Source: Siphonodentalium dalli (lineage: Eukaryota; Mollusca; Scaphopoda; Gadilida; Siphonodentaliidae). Taken from it: a DNA stretch of 64,000 nt. The translations under genes were made by a program, and so were the position numbers. Of this stretch, positions 1-11,192 are shown piece after piece. A model generated the notes under the pieces. The model did not search any database, had not been told where the DNA came from, and worked only from the letters and a program-made list of their open reading frames with translations. The stretch lies in the NCBI GenBank assembly GCA_032622095.1, contig CP136063.1, positions 215,345,982 to 215,409,981 on the forward strand, in the 5' to 3' direction. Position 1 is the first letter of the stretch; the number at the start of each line of letters is the position of its first letter.

Positions 1-65
1 TCCCACCCATCAAAGATCCGAGTTAATAAATTTTTTATTTTTCACCACCTGGAATATTTTCGGCC
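1..65 (-). mobile_element. Truncated copy of the TTAAAGGTAC family
   Basis: CCCACCCATCAAAG and the following TTATTTTTCACCACCTGGAA match the interior of the copies at 28635 and 40313. The rest lies outside the window. Confidence 0.5.
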
Positions 66-1292
66 TAGCAAATATCGACTGAATTCTTGCAGAAATAGTA
101 CAGACATGCGCGGATGCCGTTACGAGAGGTTACGCACGGTCACGGCTTCCTGTACGATCACTGCATCTGTGGCGGATAGCATATTAATATTTCGGAATAT
201 ATAAGACGTTGAAAACTATATCGCCATCAACAAGAATGTGGTATGTTGTGATAGTTGACGTGCGGATACATATATTTACTTATTTACGAATCGGTAGTCA
301 TGTTTTATTCATGCAATAGACATGTCACATGTATTGGCACCGTGCTGGTTACACGTGGACATACTATATGTGTTTACATTTGTGATAACACATGTTGGAG
401 AATTCCGATTTAAACAAGGAATCACCATAATTATATGGAAGTTGAAACGACACTCGCTTATCGACCAAACTGCAAAGAAAACCATTATTATGGGACTTTT
501 TCGGCAAATATGATATCGTGATTGGTATTGTTGTGAGTAGCTAATGGTAATAAACTAATTTGGATAAATAAATCGGCTTTTCGTGAACTGGATGTTATGG
601 GGACCATCGAATCGTATTATCTGTCTTTAATCATTTATGCCAATTATGCAGACAAGTCCTATCTATGGGAAATTTTTATGATCGAGTGACACATAAGAGA
701 AAACACAATTTACAATGCTGTATCAGATCGGTATCAGCTAATTTTTAGCCGAAGAATATTGGTTTTGCTTATTGGATGCAATAATTCAAAATAAATCAGA
801 AATCATGGACGGTATCTTGTCCAATCTCTACAAATTGAGATGAGATGCAGGCAACTCGAGATGATGCAGGATAACTGATGACAACAGTCAGAACCCTGTT
901 GAGAATGAATGCCGTTCGTCCCCTCGCAATGCATGCAATCAATACTAATTTAAGAATACTTTGTAAAATGTTTACATAATCAGTGTGTTTACACTGCCTC
1001 CTGTCGATTGGACGATTTCCGATTGGTTCATATGTCATACCTCAATAAAGCCCACCATAAAATGAACTGTGTTAATTGAGGAATACGACGCTATGGACGT
1101 TGGGGTTGGGTGGTTCAAATTGCGCCACATGACCACGTCGCTGTATTTATGAAATGAATGTGTTTTGAGTGTGTTAAATGAAGGGTAAAGCGCTGTGGTC
1201 GTTGGGGACATTTTTGGAACAGCCAATCGGTTTACACTAAATCTGCTCCAATTAAACACACTCAAACTAAATTAATTTCTTACATTTATAAA
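66..1292. other. No gene or clear element recognised
   Basis: AT-rich intergenic DNA. The stretch 1090-1260 carries GTCGCTGT...GTGGTCGTTGGGG motifs that resemble 12830-12890, 13110-13190 and 46915-46960, probably fragments of one old dispersed repeat. Confidence 0.4.
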
Positions 1293-1720
1293 GCTCTTTC
1301 CTTCTTGTCCACCGAACATTTCGGAGGGCTATTGCAATCAGCCGCGTCCGTGCGTGCGTTGTGGGGTCCATGCGTCCGTCCGTGCGTCCGTCCCATTTCT
1401 TGTCCGGACGATATTTTGAATAATGTTAAACATAATTTCTTGATATTAGGTACGTAGTTCATTTATGAGAAGACGCAGGCCAAGTTAGATTCTTTTTCGA
1501 CTTAGAAATCATACTATTTGCATTGTCTAAATGATAACATGAGCAATCTATAAATTAATCTCTTCATATTTATGTGTGGCTCACATTTGAGAACATGCAT
1601 CGTCAAGTTGGAGTCAAGAGTTTTTGCCAGAAATTGACTTCTTTATTCTTTAAAAAAAAAGCCACCGCCCCACAAAGCTACCTCGTTTCGGGACGTGGGG
1701 TCTGCGACCTTTTATTAATT
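1293..1720. repeat. Dispersed repeat with GTCCGTCC-type core
   Basis: It contains repeated CGTCCGTCCGTGC motifs followed by TTCTTGTCCGGACGATATTT and a trailing AT-rich block. This layout resembles a widespread dispersed repeat type of marine invertebrates (recollection, not a database result). No second full copy is in the window. Confidence 0.4.
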
Positions 1721-1892
1721 TCTATAAACTCAGCTGATTTTTTTTCTTTCTGAAATCCGTTTGTAGTTTGGATATTATTGTAAGTTAGCCCAATATTCTA
1801 TACATGTGTGTTATCGATATATGAGTCTATTTCCGCACACCTAAAACACGCCCAGTTATTCTATCTACCACTTTTAGTTACCGGTCAACAAC

Positions 1893-2002
1893 ATGACATT
1901 GTGACGTCGGTTCGTGTTATGGTGTGTTTTATTGGGATATAAATAGGATGAACCAATTGGCAGTTGACCAATCACCGGACAGGATTCAGTGTAACACGAA
2001 CT
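1893..2002. repeat. Dispersed repeat, copy 1 (second copy at 13487-13585)
   Basis: Both copies share GTGACGTCG, GTTCGTGTTA, then CCAATTGGCAGTTGACCAAT and AGTGTAACRC. They are diverged and the function is unknown. Confidence 0.6.
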
Positions 2003-2075
2003 ATATACATGTAAATATTCCTTCATAAATCAGAAGCCGACTGCATTAACTTCTTACTATATTTCCATCCATGCG

Positions 2076-2097
2076 ATGATGATGATGATGATGATGA
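2076..2097. repeat. (GAT)n microsatellite
   Basis: About seven GAT units in a row. Confidence 0.9.
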
Positions 2098-2291
2098 CAG
2101 TTATGGGGTTGAAAATTAGGATCTATTCCAACACGGGTACGTCAAGTCGCGGTGAGATTTAAGGTCGATCGACTTTATAACCATGTCTGAGTTCATCTGG
2201 TGATATATTTCGTTCCTGCTCAGTATCAATTACGTATGGCCAATGACAACAATATTGCATAACGAAGAGTTCAATATCGCAGAAGGGGTAA

Positions 2292-2570
2292 GGTTACTAC
2301 GTTTTCAACTTTTCGGTGAACAAAGACAAGGACCAGTCTATTGCGGGAAATTTGACAATTTCTAGTTTATGCAAGCAAAGGTACATTTTAATGTATGATT
2401 TTCGTCTCAAAGATTATATAACTTCTTTGTGAATGAAAATTGCTATCTAGCTTTCGTCTGTCATTGTGTTCGCAACTCTCGTGTCTGTTTATGTGCGCGC
2501 ACTCAGTATCTCTTGTTAATTAGACTGGTTCCTGATCGGAAGCTGCAAAAAAACTGAAAACGTAGTAACC
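2292..2570. mobile_element. Short inverted-terminal-repeat element, intact copy
   Basis: It begins GGTTACTACGTTTTCA and ends with the exact complement TGAAAACGTAGTAACC, 279 bp in all with no coding frame, so it is MITE-like. A diverged copy with a nested insertion lies at about 21610-22147. A C-homopolymer follows at 2574-2590. Confidence 0.75.
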
Positions 2571-2799
2571 TGACCCCCCCCCCCCCCCCCAGCTTCAATA
2601 TCGGGTCAATTTACGATAAGCAATACGATAAAGAATTCGACCTCAACGCCTACACATGTGTCGGTCTATGGTGATGATGAGTCTTTATTATTCCATGCAA
2701 ACTAAGTTTGGCGGAGAATATAGAAATGGTTTTCGTCCGTCCGTCCGTGTCCGTCCGAACTATTTAGCTCTCTATCTCTGTCACCGGTGTTCGGATTCA

Positions 2800-4172
2800 A
2801 ATGATGATTGGTATGTGTATTGCAGATATGGTAAGCGTTGGCGATGGGTATTGCTGTTAAAATAGTCACATCCATTAAAACCTCAATAAACAGAAAAATA
2901 TTAAAATATAGACAGATTGTGTTCGTATATATATCGACCATAAATATGCAGTAAACAAACGACATGTTATGTAAACAAACAGTATGTAAAGAGTATGCGA
3001 TAAGCACGTATATTAGTAAATGTTCATAATTTGGTAACTTTTTTTCTAAATTATATATATATAAATTAGATACCTTACTCGTATTTAAATTCGCGCAGTA
3101 CTATTTTTCGCACACCCGTCGGTGCGCGAATTTAAAACTGAGCGAAAAATAGTACGACTCCAAAGTTTACACCAAACCATAAGGAAAATAGGATTGATAT
3201 GTTAATGAGTTACATGTATAGTGCGGTACGTTGTATTGAATAGACCATTATATGTGCATGTAGACAACCTATCTCAACAGCATTATTCACATGTAAAGTG
3301 AAAAATCATGGTAAAATCGTTGATGTTTCGATGATTGTAAGACCTATGCATATATTCCAGTAATTCAGCGAACAAGCTGCACAAAAGCACATCACCATAT
3401 CCACAACCCCAGCAGGAGTGATATATACCGTGGTCATACAGTCTGAGTTAACCCAACTATTTAATACACACATATATACAAGTGTTTGATTTTCTCAGCA
3501 GCCTACGCGGTTGTGGTGATATTTCATCCGAGTTCATTTCAATCATGTCCATTTAAATATTTAAATACCGGAATGATTATTTGGAGCATGCATAAACACA
3601 TATTGTCAAAACAAAATGACGATGCAGTTATGCTATACTCGATGTACAATTTCGTGAAATGTGGCATTTAATTTACATGCACGCGTATCTTATATAATGA
3701 ACGACTAAGAACTCAAACTCCCATCAGATACAACACTTTTACGAAAATAATTTGTCAGTTTTGAATTCGCGCAGCACTGTGCGCGAATTTAAAGTGCGCG
3801 AATTCAAAACTGAGCGAAAAATAGTACTGCGCGAATTTAAATACGAGTGGCATTTCTAACCAAAATGAGATCTCACCGGTGTTGAGTGTTTTGCTTAACG
3901 CATACTCTTTACGTCATTTGTTTACATAGCACAGAGTGCTAACATGACAATAACATGCAATTTACGCGATATGTCTGATAGGAATAAGAACACAATTTGT
4001 CTGCAATATAATACTATTTCTGTGTATGACGTTTTTAACGGATGTGACTATTTTAATAGCAATATATTCACCGCCAATACTTACCGTATGGTTGATTTCC
4101 GAATGCGTTGGACGATAACTAGTTCTGCAGTAAGCCATACCACAAACATTAACAGTATCCGCAGATGAGAAT
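2800..4172. mobile_element. Large diverged inverted repeat enclosing another element
   Basis: The arms at about 2815-3005 and 3895-4160 are inverted copies of each other: GTAAACAAACAGTATGTAAA-like and AAAATAGTCACATCC segments recur on opposite strands. A third copy sits at 23178-23372. The arms flank the element at 3077-3848. This is either one composite foldback or an older element split by the inner one. Confidence 0.6.
3077..3848. mobile_element. Non-autonomous element with perfect 35-bp terminal inverted repeats
   Basis: Its left end starts ACTCGTATTTAAATTCGCGC and the last 35 bp (3814-3848) are its exact reverse complement. Each end also contains GCGCGAATT and GCGAAAAATAGTAC motifs repeated in both orientations, so each end can fold on itself. 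The 772-bp interior has no transposase. Perfect ends suggest recent activity driven by a helper elsewhere. Confidence 0.85.
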
Positions 4173-4242
4173 AGACCCTTCCCTATGTGATAACTATATA
4201 GCTATGCTGCTACATGTCCAGGACATCCACATAACCCCCCAA

Positions 4243-4438
4243 TTTAACCCTTTCTATACAAAATGCTCATTGACGAGTAGTTCCCTTAGGAAAAGTTCAG
4301 TTAATAAGTTCAACAAATGACCGTTTGTTGAACTTATTATCTGAACATTTCTGCCAACAATATGAATCCATTTGTACTTTTAATATCTTTTGATTGTCTG
4401 TCGTCTGCTCCAGATGAATAATATACAAGGTTGCATAG
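4243..4438 (-). mobile_element. TTAA family G (TTAACCCTTTCTATAC), truncated copy
   Basis: It starts TTAACCCTTTCTATAC and continues with the GACGAGTAGTTCCCTTAGG and GTTGAACTTATTATCTGAAC blocks seen in other copies of this family (5358, 33371, 47934, 50675). The other terminus is missing. Confidence 0.7.
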
Positions 4439-4735
4439 AATTCATCACTGTTCTAGATTGTGACCCGAAAAAAATATTTGGCATTAGTCTGTCTTGCATG
4501 CTGTGAATCATTTGACACAAGTTTGAAAATAAAAATAAAACTAGCCACATCATATCACATTATGATGATCGAAATGAAAACCTGAAACTAAAACATTGAC
4601 TGCCACTGCCTGGCATGTGGCTAACAGACTCATGTATTAAATTCCATATATATTAGTCAACAGTTACATTTAATTTTATTGTGTTCAAAGATGTGTTTTG
4701 CGTGACTTGACGATTTGGTAAGACAATTAAGGAAT

Positions 4736-5029
4736 TTAACCCTTTCAGTGCCAGGGGCCGATCTCATCGGCCCTAATTTACGGTCTGTAAAATCGGCCCT
4801 AAAAAAATAAAAAAATAATTTTTTATTTTTTTTTTTAGATTTAAATTTTTTTTTTATTAAAATTGTAAAAAATTGTAAAAAATAATAACAAATGATGAAA
4901 AATTGTTAGGCCAATGCATTCTCTTATATATGCGAGGCGACCTATGGTCGACTCGCATATATAAGAGAATGCATTGGCACAGGGTATATGGGTTGATACC
5001 AAAATCGGACCTGGCACTCAAAGGGTTAA
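4736..5029. mobile_element. TTAA family H (TTAACCCTTTCAGTGCCAGG)
   Basis: It is bounded by TTAACCCTTTCAGTGCCAGG and CCTGGCACTCAAAGGGTTAA, 294 bp including the TTAA at each end. The centre holds an A/T-rich tract and, at 4912-4978, the palindrome ATGCATTCTCTTATATATGC with its complement. That palindrome is also present in families I and J. TTAA targets and CCC-starting termini are typical of piggyBac-group elements (family knowledge); no transposase is present. Confidence 0.85.
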
Positions 5030-5357
5030 GAACATTTTAAAATGTGCAAACGTACATTTCTGGATTTTCAATGTTTATAACTGCAGGTTTACAGGAGGAA
5101 AAGAAAGGCATTTATGGAAGTATCGAACAAGTTGATAAAAATGAAACACATAAAGCACAAACAAATCCTTCGTTGAGCATGTCTGCAACTGTGTAATAAA
5201 GCATTGCACAGTATCAATAACGCCAACATTTGACACATTGAAGGGTTGTTTTATCGAGTAGATATTTGTCACAAATCTTCGAAAAAGGGAGTGGATCTCT
5301 GAAAATACACCGGCATGTCCGTGCTTTGAAGATTAGTTGGCTGCAGTTCATGTGAAT

Positions 5358-6157
5358 TAACCTAACCCTTCCTATACAAAATGGATTATCCCATTCACTT
5401 ATAAAAATATACAATGGAATGGTATATTATTCATTTGGATGGGTGTTCAGGTAATAAAGGCAGACGACAGACATGCGCAAACATAATACAAGAGCAGAAC
5501 GATTCAAATTTATCGGTGGGAAATGTTCAGGTAATTAGTTCAACAAACGACCTATATATATGCACGGTGGGGGAAAACGTGGTTTCGAGTTGATGAGTAT
5601 CACGCATTCAAAATGGCCGAGGCGACCGCAAACGCGACCAGAAACGAGGAAAATGGTAATAAACTAGGATAATTATATATTACATAGTATTTTGTCAGGA
5701 ACGAGCATATGCTATACTATTTTTCAAACAAGCTGATACCTCATTATTTGTGTCCAAACTCACAGTTATTCGCTCTAACATTCTGGCAAAAGTTGTCAGT
5801 CGAAGGATTCTCCTAGATGTACAGACTAGCTGGCGTATTCCACGAACCTCCGTCTGGCAACTTTGGTCAGAATGTTATAGAAAACTACCGAGTATTTCCA
5901 AATAAATAAGGAATCAACTTGTATTAAAAAATAATACGCATATGATCGTAACAGTCAAAATGCTATGTTTTGTGTCAGTTAATCATATATTATGTTTTTG
6001 TGCGTTTTCACTCGCCTCGGCCATTATGAATGCGTGGTACTCACCAACCTCGAAACCACGTGATTGCCCACCGTGCTATGGCCGTGTGTTTAACTTATTA
6101 TCTGAACATTTCCTGAGGGAAATTTTCCTCAATGAGTATTTAGTACAGAAAGGGTGA
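5358..6157 (+). mobile_element. TTAA family G copy, interrupted by a nested element
   Basis: The left end TAACCCTTCCTATACAAAAT and right end TATTTAGTACAGAAAGGG are family G termini. Between them lie the usual GCAGACGACAGACA and TTTAACTTATTATCTGAAC blocks, but the middle is split at about 5556-6085 by an unrelated element. Confidence 0.75.
5570..6085. mobile_element. Element nested in family G, about 60-bp imperfect inverted ends
   Basis: The left end carries GCACGGTGGG, AACGTGGTTTCGAG and AATGGCCGAGGCG; the right end carries the complements CGCCTCGGCCATT, CTCGAAACCACGT and CCCACCGTGC. The interior has a second inverted pair around ACATTCTGGCA and no coding frame. Some end bases overlap the flanks, so limits are approximate. 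Confidence 0.7.
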
Positions 6158-6520
6158 ATTGAATGTAGGCTATTTCTATGAAACATCAATATTTTATTTA
6201 GTAATGAATTTTTACATATGAGTATGTACAAAATGAACATATTACAAATGCGTCAATACCTTCATGATATAAATATGAGAGTCGTTTCAATCGAGATTCT
6301 GTATTATGCATGCTCCAGGGATACCACAGTATTCAATATTTTATAAAGCTTCACTCAAAATACAACATATGTATTGCGTATTAACAATTAAATCAGTAAT
6401 ATACATGCACGGTTGGAATTACCGCATTGCTCTCCCGGTAGCGGACATTTTAAATCGGGCTATACAAAGTCTGTTCATATTTTAAGATGGTAATTATTGT
6501 GTCATTTGTCTCGAGTCGGG

Positions 6521-6970
6521 TTACAGGCCCACTTAATTTTCGAATGATCACATTATACACAACATATCCCATAGTATATAACATTTGGAAGAGGAACAAA
6601 TATTTATATATATTCCACCAGAATACGGAACAGCTGTGGCCTAGCAGTGTCCACCATGTGATATAGAGATTCTCAGATTCACCCAAGACTTCCCCCGTCA
6701 TTTACCCAGAATGCGTCATAATTCACTACTAAGAGAGAGTTAATCCCCTTCCATTCAGAATAATAGACTGGCAGTATAGACCAGATTGAAATTAAGCACA
6801 GAACACACATCGGTATATTGACAAAAAACAACATGTTCACAGTTTCGTTGACCGGAAAAGTTGACACTACAATGTTTTGTCGCCATCTCTTTCATTTGTT
6901 ATATAATATGGAATATGTTGTATACACATATAATGTGATCTGGGGATTCGAACATTAAGTGGGCCTTTAA
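6521..6970. mobile_element. TTAA-ended family Q, copy 1
   Basis: It begins TTACAGGCCCACTTAATTTT and ends CATTAAGTGGGCCTTTAA. The interior shares CATTTGGAAGAGGAA and TTAATCCCCTTCCATTC with the copy at 22553-23052. The ends are inverted repeats and there is no coding frame. Confidence 0.75.
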
Positions 6971-7171
6971 CCATCATTCGTGTAGACACTGATATAGGCT
7001 GGCCTTTCGCTAATTTAATTTTAAATCGACGAATATGAAAGGTACTATAATCACATTGTAGCTGAACAATTTAACAATTTAATTTATGTAAGTAAAGTAC
7101 TTGAAGTCGTAGTCGATGTACGACGTTAGCGTAGAACAGCGACGCACGCTTTAGTATCTAAATTTATTTAG

Positions 7172-7438
7172 TTATACCCTTTCATGAAGGGAGCAGCGCT
7201 GTGCAGCATTAAAGATCCTGTGCCAGTGCATTCTCTTATATATATCTCCCATAGGTACCATGCATCACATAGCTAAGAGAATGTACTGGCTTACAAGGTC
7301 AAGGTAAATATAGTTAGGACAATTTATTCTCTTATATATATATACTAGGTTCCCTATGGGAGATTCGCAGATATAAGAGAATGCATTGGCACATGGATTT
7401 CGCTAAATTTCAGGAAGCTCCAGTCATGGAAGGGTTAA
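7172..7438 (+). mobile_element. TTAA family I (TTCATGACTGG ends), copy 1
   Basis: The left end is TTATACCCTTTCATGAAGGG and the right end is CTCCAGTCATGGAAGGGTTAA. It contains GTGCAGCATTAAAGATC and two AT-rich palindromes (about 7234-7285 and 7326-7394), the second with ATATAAGAGAATGCATTGGC. Confidence 0.8.
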
Positions 7439-8387
7439 TCAACTTAGAAACTTGGATTAATCACTTAATCATATTATGCATGATAACTAAGGTCCTTCTT
7501 AAGATATTCTAGTCCGGGAACTCTCAATGCGTCAGTATGAATGGGTACTGTATCACAAACGCACGGTTTTCTTTAGTCTCTATACTCTCAGCTTCGAGTT
7601 TCCACATAAGGTATATTGGATATGGTGACAATCAATCGGTGACAATAAAAATATAATTTTCAAAACTCAGGTGTGAATATGTTTCGGCAAATATCAGCCC
7701 AGACATGTAGTGCTGTGTTTTGAACAAATGAAAACGTACCACAAATGGACCTGCCAATCAAATAATTATTAAACGATATGTTCTACCAATCAGCAACTTC
7801 GCCGGTCGCTTTTTGCATTGAGAATTCTTTGTTCACCGTGAGTTTTATATCTGCGTATACTCGCAGTGTTACATTGCCTACTTTCAAACAATTGTTTTGT
7901 TATCAAATCATAATTTACTGAAATTTTGATTTGTAAAATAATATTGGCAATTCATCAATGATTATAACATTGATATTCGTCGTCAAAATTTCACAATTGA
8001 AGACGAAATGAAGGTATGATCTCGTATGTATTATAGAATCTAGGCAGCGCTGTAAAACAAATTGATCTTTTTCTGCAGACGCATTATCTCCTATATAACA
8101 GCACTAAGCTCATCCAACTAATGAATATGTGTGGACCCTCGATTGCAGCATATATCTCAACAACTATCGATTTTATTATTTAAAGCCGAAAATGTGCAAA
8201 CATTTTGCCAAATTTTCACATAGATAAATATTCACACGTGCACATCATTCAATTAATATACATCTTCCTTGGAATTGAAGTTGAGGCATTGAAGTCTCAT
8301 CTTACTATATCTCACTCTTGAGAATTTTGTTCTTGTCACCTTTTGTCACCACATCCAACAAACCTTAATACATTCACACGTGTATTG

Positions 8388-8659
8388 TTAGATGAGCCGT
8401 TTCATGACTGGAGCTGCGCTGGTGCAGCATTAAAGATCATGTGTCAGTGCATTCTTTTTATATATATGCGAGTCTCCCGTGGGGAGCCTCGCATATATAA
8501 GAGAACGAACTAGCTTACAAGGTGAAGGTAAATAGTGTTAGACCAATGTATTCTCTTATATATGCTAGGCTCCCTATGGGAAACTCGCATATATAAGAGA
8601 ATGCATTGGCATAGGGTTTTCGCAAAATATTCAGGAAGCTCCAGTCATGGAAGGGTTAA
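8388..8659 (+). mobile_element. TTAA family I, copy 2
   Basis: It has the same layout as the copy at 7172: TTTCATGACTGGAGCTGCGC on the left, CTCCAGTCATGGAAGGGTTAA on the right, and palindromes at 8446-8505 and 8553-8612. The left terminus has lost the TTAACCC bases. Confidence 0.78.
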
Positions 8660-9193
8660 CGGGTATCCAATATGAGAGCCGAAGTCTCTAATTACAGAGG
8701 CAAAATACATTATTAGAGCGTGAATGGGTGCAACACATCAAGTGCAGAACTGTGTTACAAGGTCTTTGGCGCCTAATTTCCTGCGAGGTAGTGGAACACA
8801 TTTCTCCTTCATTTCCTTTCTATATCCTGCGACATTTTCACCGCGAAGACGAGTCAGACGTAACTTGACGAGATTACAGATTGACGTCAGAAGTCTGGAC
8901 TAGCCGCGATACCTCACAACGGAGCCTAGATTATATAGAACCACTACAACAGGGCCAGATATCTACACCACCATGCAAGTCTCTAGCCCAAAGCTGTTAT
9001 TTTTAAATTTAAATATATTTAAAACATACATGTATATAAACGTTTGTCTGGCGGAATAAACTAGTACATGAGCTGTGGAAATGCACATTTAAAAATCAGT
9101 AATCGTTAAAAACTCATATGTATATCTGAAATTTACAAGGAAAATAAGTATATAGATGTTGCCCCGATTTTGAACATCAAACACCTCAACCCT

Positions 9194-9593
9194 TTAACCC
9201 TTTACCCAACAGAACGGCCCTGTGCCAATGCATTCTCTTATATATGCGAGTCGACCATAGGTCGCCTCGCATATATAAGAGAATGCATTGGCTTAACACA
9301 TTAAAAATTATAAAATTGTTAAAGAATGTAAGAAAAAATGGTAAAAAGTGTTAAAAAAATATTTTTTTTAGGCCAATGCATTCTCTTATATATGCGAGGC
9401 GACCTATGGTCGACTCGCATATATAAGATAATGTATTGGCACAGGGCATAACTGTAACCATCACAATGTGGTCAATGAGCCGGTTCCAATGATATCCATA
9501 TTTGTATGGTTTTATTGAGACAGACCCAAGATAATTTAGGCTGTTGCAGCTTTATTTGGCCGTTTTTGGCCGGTTTGTTGAGTAAAGGGTTAA
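9194..9593 (+). mobile_element. TTAA family J (TTAACCCTTTACCCAACA), full copy
   Basis: It is about 400 bp, from TTAACCCTTTACCCAACA to TGTTGAGTAAAGGGTTAA. It holds two palindromic cassettes of about 65-70 bp separated by a T/A-rich tract, then a unique right part with GATATCCATATTTGTATGG. Related copies are at 29733, 36335, 55697 and 60522. Confidence 0.88.
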
Positions 9594-9702
9594 TGGATGT
9601 TCATAAAATGCACATAATCTCTTTCACTCGTAATTACAATAATTTATGCAACAAATATCTAGATCACCAACTGCATGAGTTCCAGATAGCTCATATACGA
9701 AT

Positions 9703-9948
9703 GTCTTAAGCGACGGTTTAGAGATTACATTAGTGACGCAGGTTCCTGAACGTCTGAAGCGACGATCTGGAGATTACATTATAGTAACGTAGGTTCCTGA
9801 ACATATGGAGCGACGGTTTAGAGATGACATTAGTGACGTAGGTTCCTGAAATGTCTGAAGTGACGGTTTAGATATTACATTAGTGACGTAGGTTCCTGAA
9901 ATGTCTGAAGCGACGGTTTAGAGATTACATTAGTGACGTAGGTTCTTC
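9703..9948. repeat. 50-bp minisatellite, about five units
   Basis: Units carry GCGACGGTTTAGAGATTACA, then TTAGTGACGTAGGTTCCTGA. They differ by a few substitutions and small indels. Confidence 0.9.
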
Positions 9949-10062
9949 ATCCTGTACAAGTTCATCAGATAGTTGGTCAGTCTGCCGTGACGGCTCTGTA
10001 TGTGAAATGCCAACATCACGTGATGACGTCATGTCGTTATATAATTACAACAGCACAAGCTC

Positions 10063-10381
10063 TTATGATCCAGGTCTAGGAACGTTCACGTAGGCTGTAT
10101 CAAGATCATATTCGTCACATCTCAAATCCGTAACAATCACTCTGTTGTCGGCAATGTCGATATAGCCGTAACACTGACTCAAGCTAACCCATATCGCGAT
10201 TATACACGTACATGCATGTACGTAACGTGACAGCCACGTAATATTTCCCGTCAAACCGTTTACCTTCTAACTCCACATGTACGTCCCAAGCAACATTCTC
10301 TATGCTTGTTGACTCTGACCATATCCCCGATGTGTAATACCTAAGTATATAAAACGCGATATCCTGGACTATTCTCGACAA
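10063..10381 (-). pseudogene. Coding-like segment broken across two frames (unidentified)
   Basis: Two overlapping minus-strand frames (10184-10381 and 10063-10254) look richer in protein-like composition than their surroundings. The first gives ...ENVAWDVHVELEGK..., the second ...YGYIDIADNRVIVTD.... Neither has an ATG start and they do not join by an in-phase GT-AG splice that I can see. It lies just downstream of the Ig gene. It may be a decayed exon, a transposon remnant, or chance; no family is recognised. Confidence 0.2.
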
Positions 10382-10749
10382 TTACATATTACAGACGAGA
10401 AAGTGTTTCCCAACATGTACACGTCACCAATTAACACGGACTCAAGGCCTACGAACTTGGTTCATGCGAAATAATATAAAAGTCTGTAAAACAACTATCA
10501 TCAACAAATACATGACCAAAATAGATTGACCTTATACTTATTCTAATTTTTGATAAATTTCCGATAATGAGATTTTCATGTCAAGAACATTGTTATGCAG
10601 ACATTGTTGTTACAGAGGAATTACCGATAAAATCCCATTTAGTCCAATAAGATACCAAAGGTTAATCAAAAGTTGACGATAAACAATGGAAAAGGTTAAA
10701 ATCATTAAAAAACATTCGGAATTTAATATTAAGACTAAAATATTTTGAA

Positions 10750-10801
10750 TTTATTACACGATTAGCGACGCTTGATGACAAATCACTGTAACAGTTTTAT
10801 T
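10750..10801 (-). promoter_or_regulatory. Candidate poly(A) signals of the Ig gene
   Basis: Read on the minus strand, AATAAA occurs at 10796-10801 and again at 10750-10755, about 240 and 280 bases after the stop codon at 11038. The distance suits a short 3' UTR, but the motif is common in AT-rich DNA, so this is suggestive only. Confidence 0.3.
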
Positions 10802-11037
10802 AGAATAACAAGCGGCTGGCTGTCGAAAAAGGCTAATTTTCACCCAATCCATATTTGAAGTCTTGAACATACAACTAGCTGAATTAGGGATATGCTATAT
10901 GTTATGCGAAATTTCCTTATTTGAGAACTATCAATAATGAATATAAAAACAAATTCTCCATGTTATTCTGTGTAGTTCTGTTTTACAGTCTTCTATACTT
11001 TTTTCACATTTACCCACCGCGAGTGCCTGGGGTCCCT

Positions 11038-11192
11038 TCACCAGATCAGTAACCCGGATGCAATGACGTATACATGAATCAGCAGATTGAGAGCAGCACC
11101 TGACTGTCCTGACGACGGATTGTTTGAGGTTTGTTTACTGATCTGGATTTTGTCCCCTGAAACTCCGTGAACTTTGACCTCTTTAGACGTTC
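11038..11192 (-). CDS. Terminal exon: linker and GPI-anchor-type hydrophobic tail
   Basis: This exon starts after the acceptor CATTTTAG|GA and runs 155 bp to TGA. The two leading bases complete a Gly codon with the phase-1 donor of the Ig2 exon, giving HVLTG|TSKEVKVHG. It encodes about 30 polar residues, then small residues (NNPSSGQSGAA), then the hydrophobic run LNLLIHVYVIASGLLIW to the stop with no basic cytoplasmic tail. That layout is typical of a GPI attachment signal; the likely omega site is in the SSGQSG stretch (inference). It could alternatively be a very short transmembrane end. The exact phase match and the position downstream on the same strand are the reasons for joining it to exons more than 16 kb away. 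Confidence 0.82.

Noticed and set aside
9703-9948. CRISPR-like regular repeats
   Set aside because: Units are contiguous 50-bp minisatellite copies with no spacers, in a eukaryotic context.
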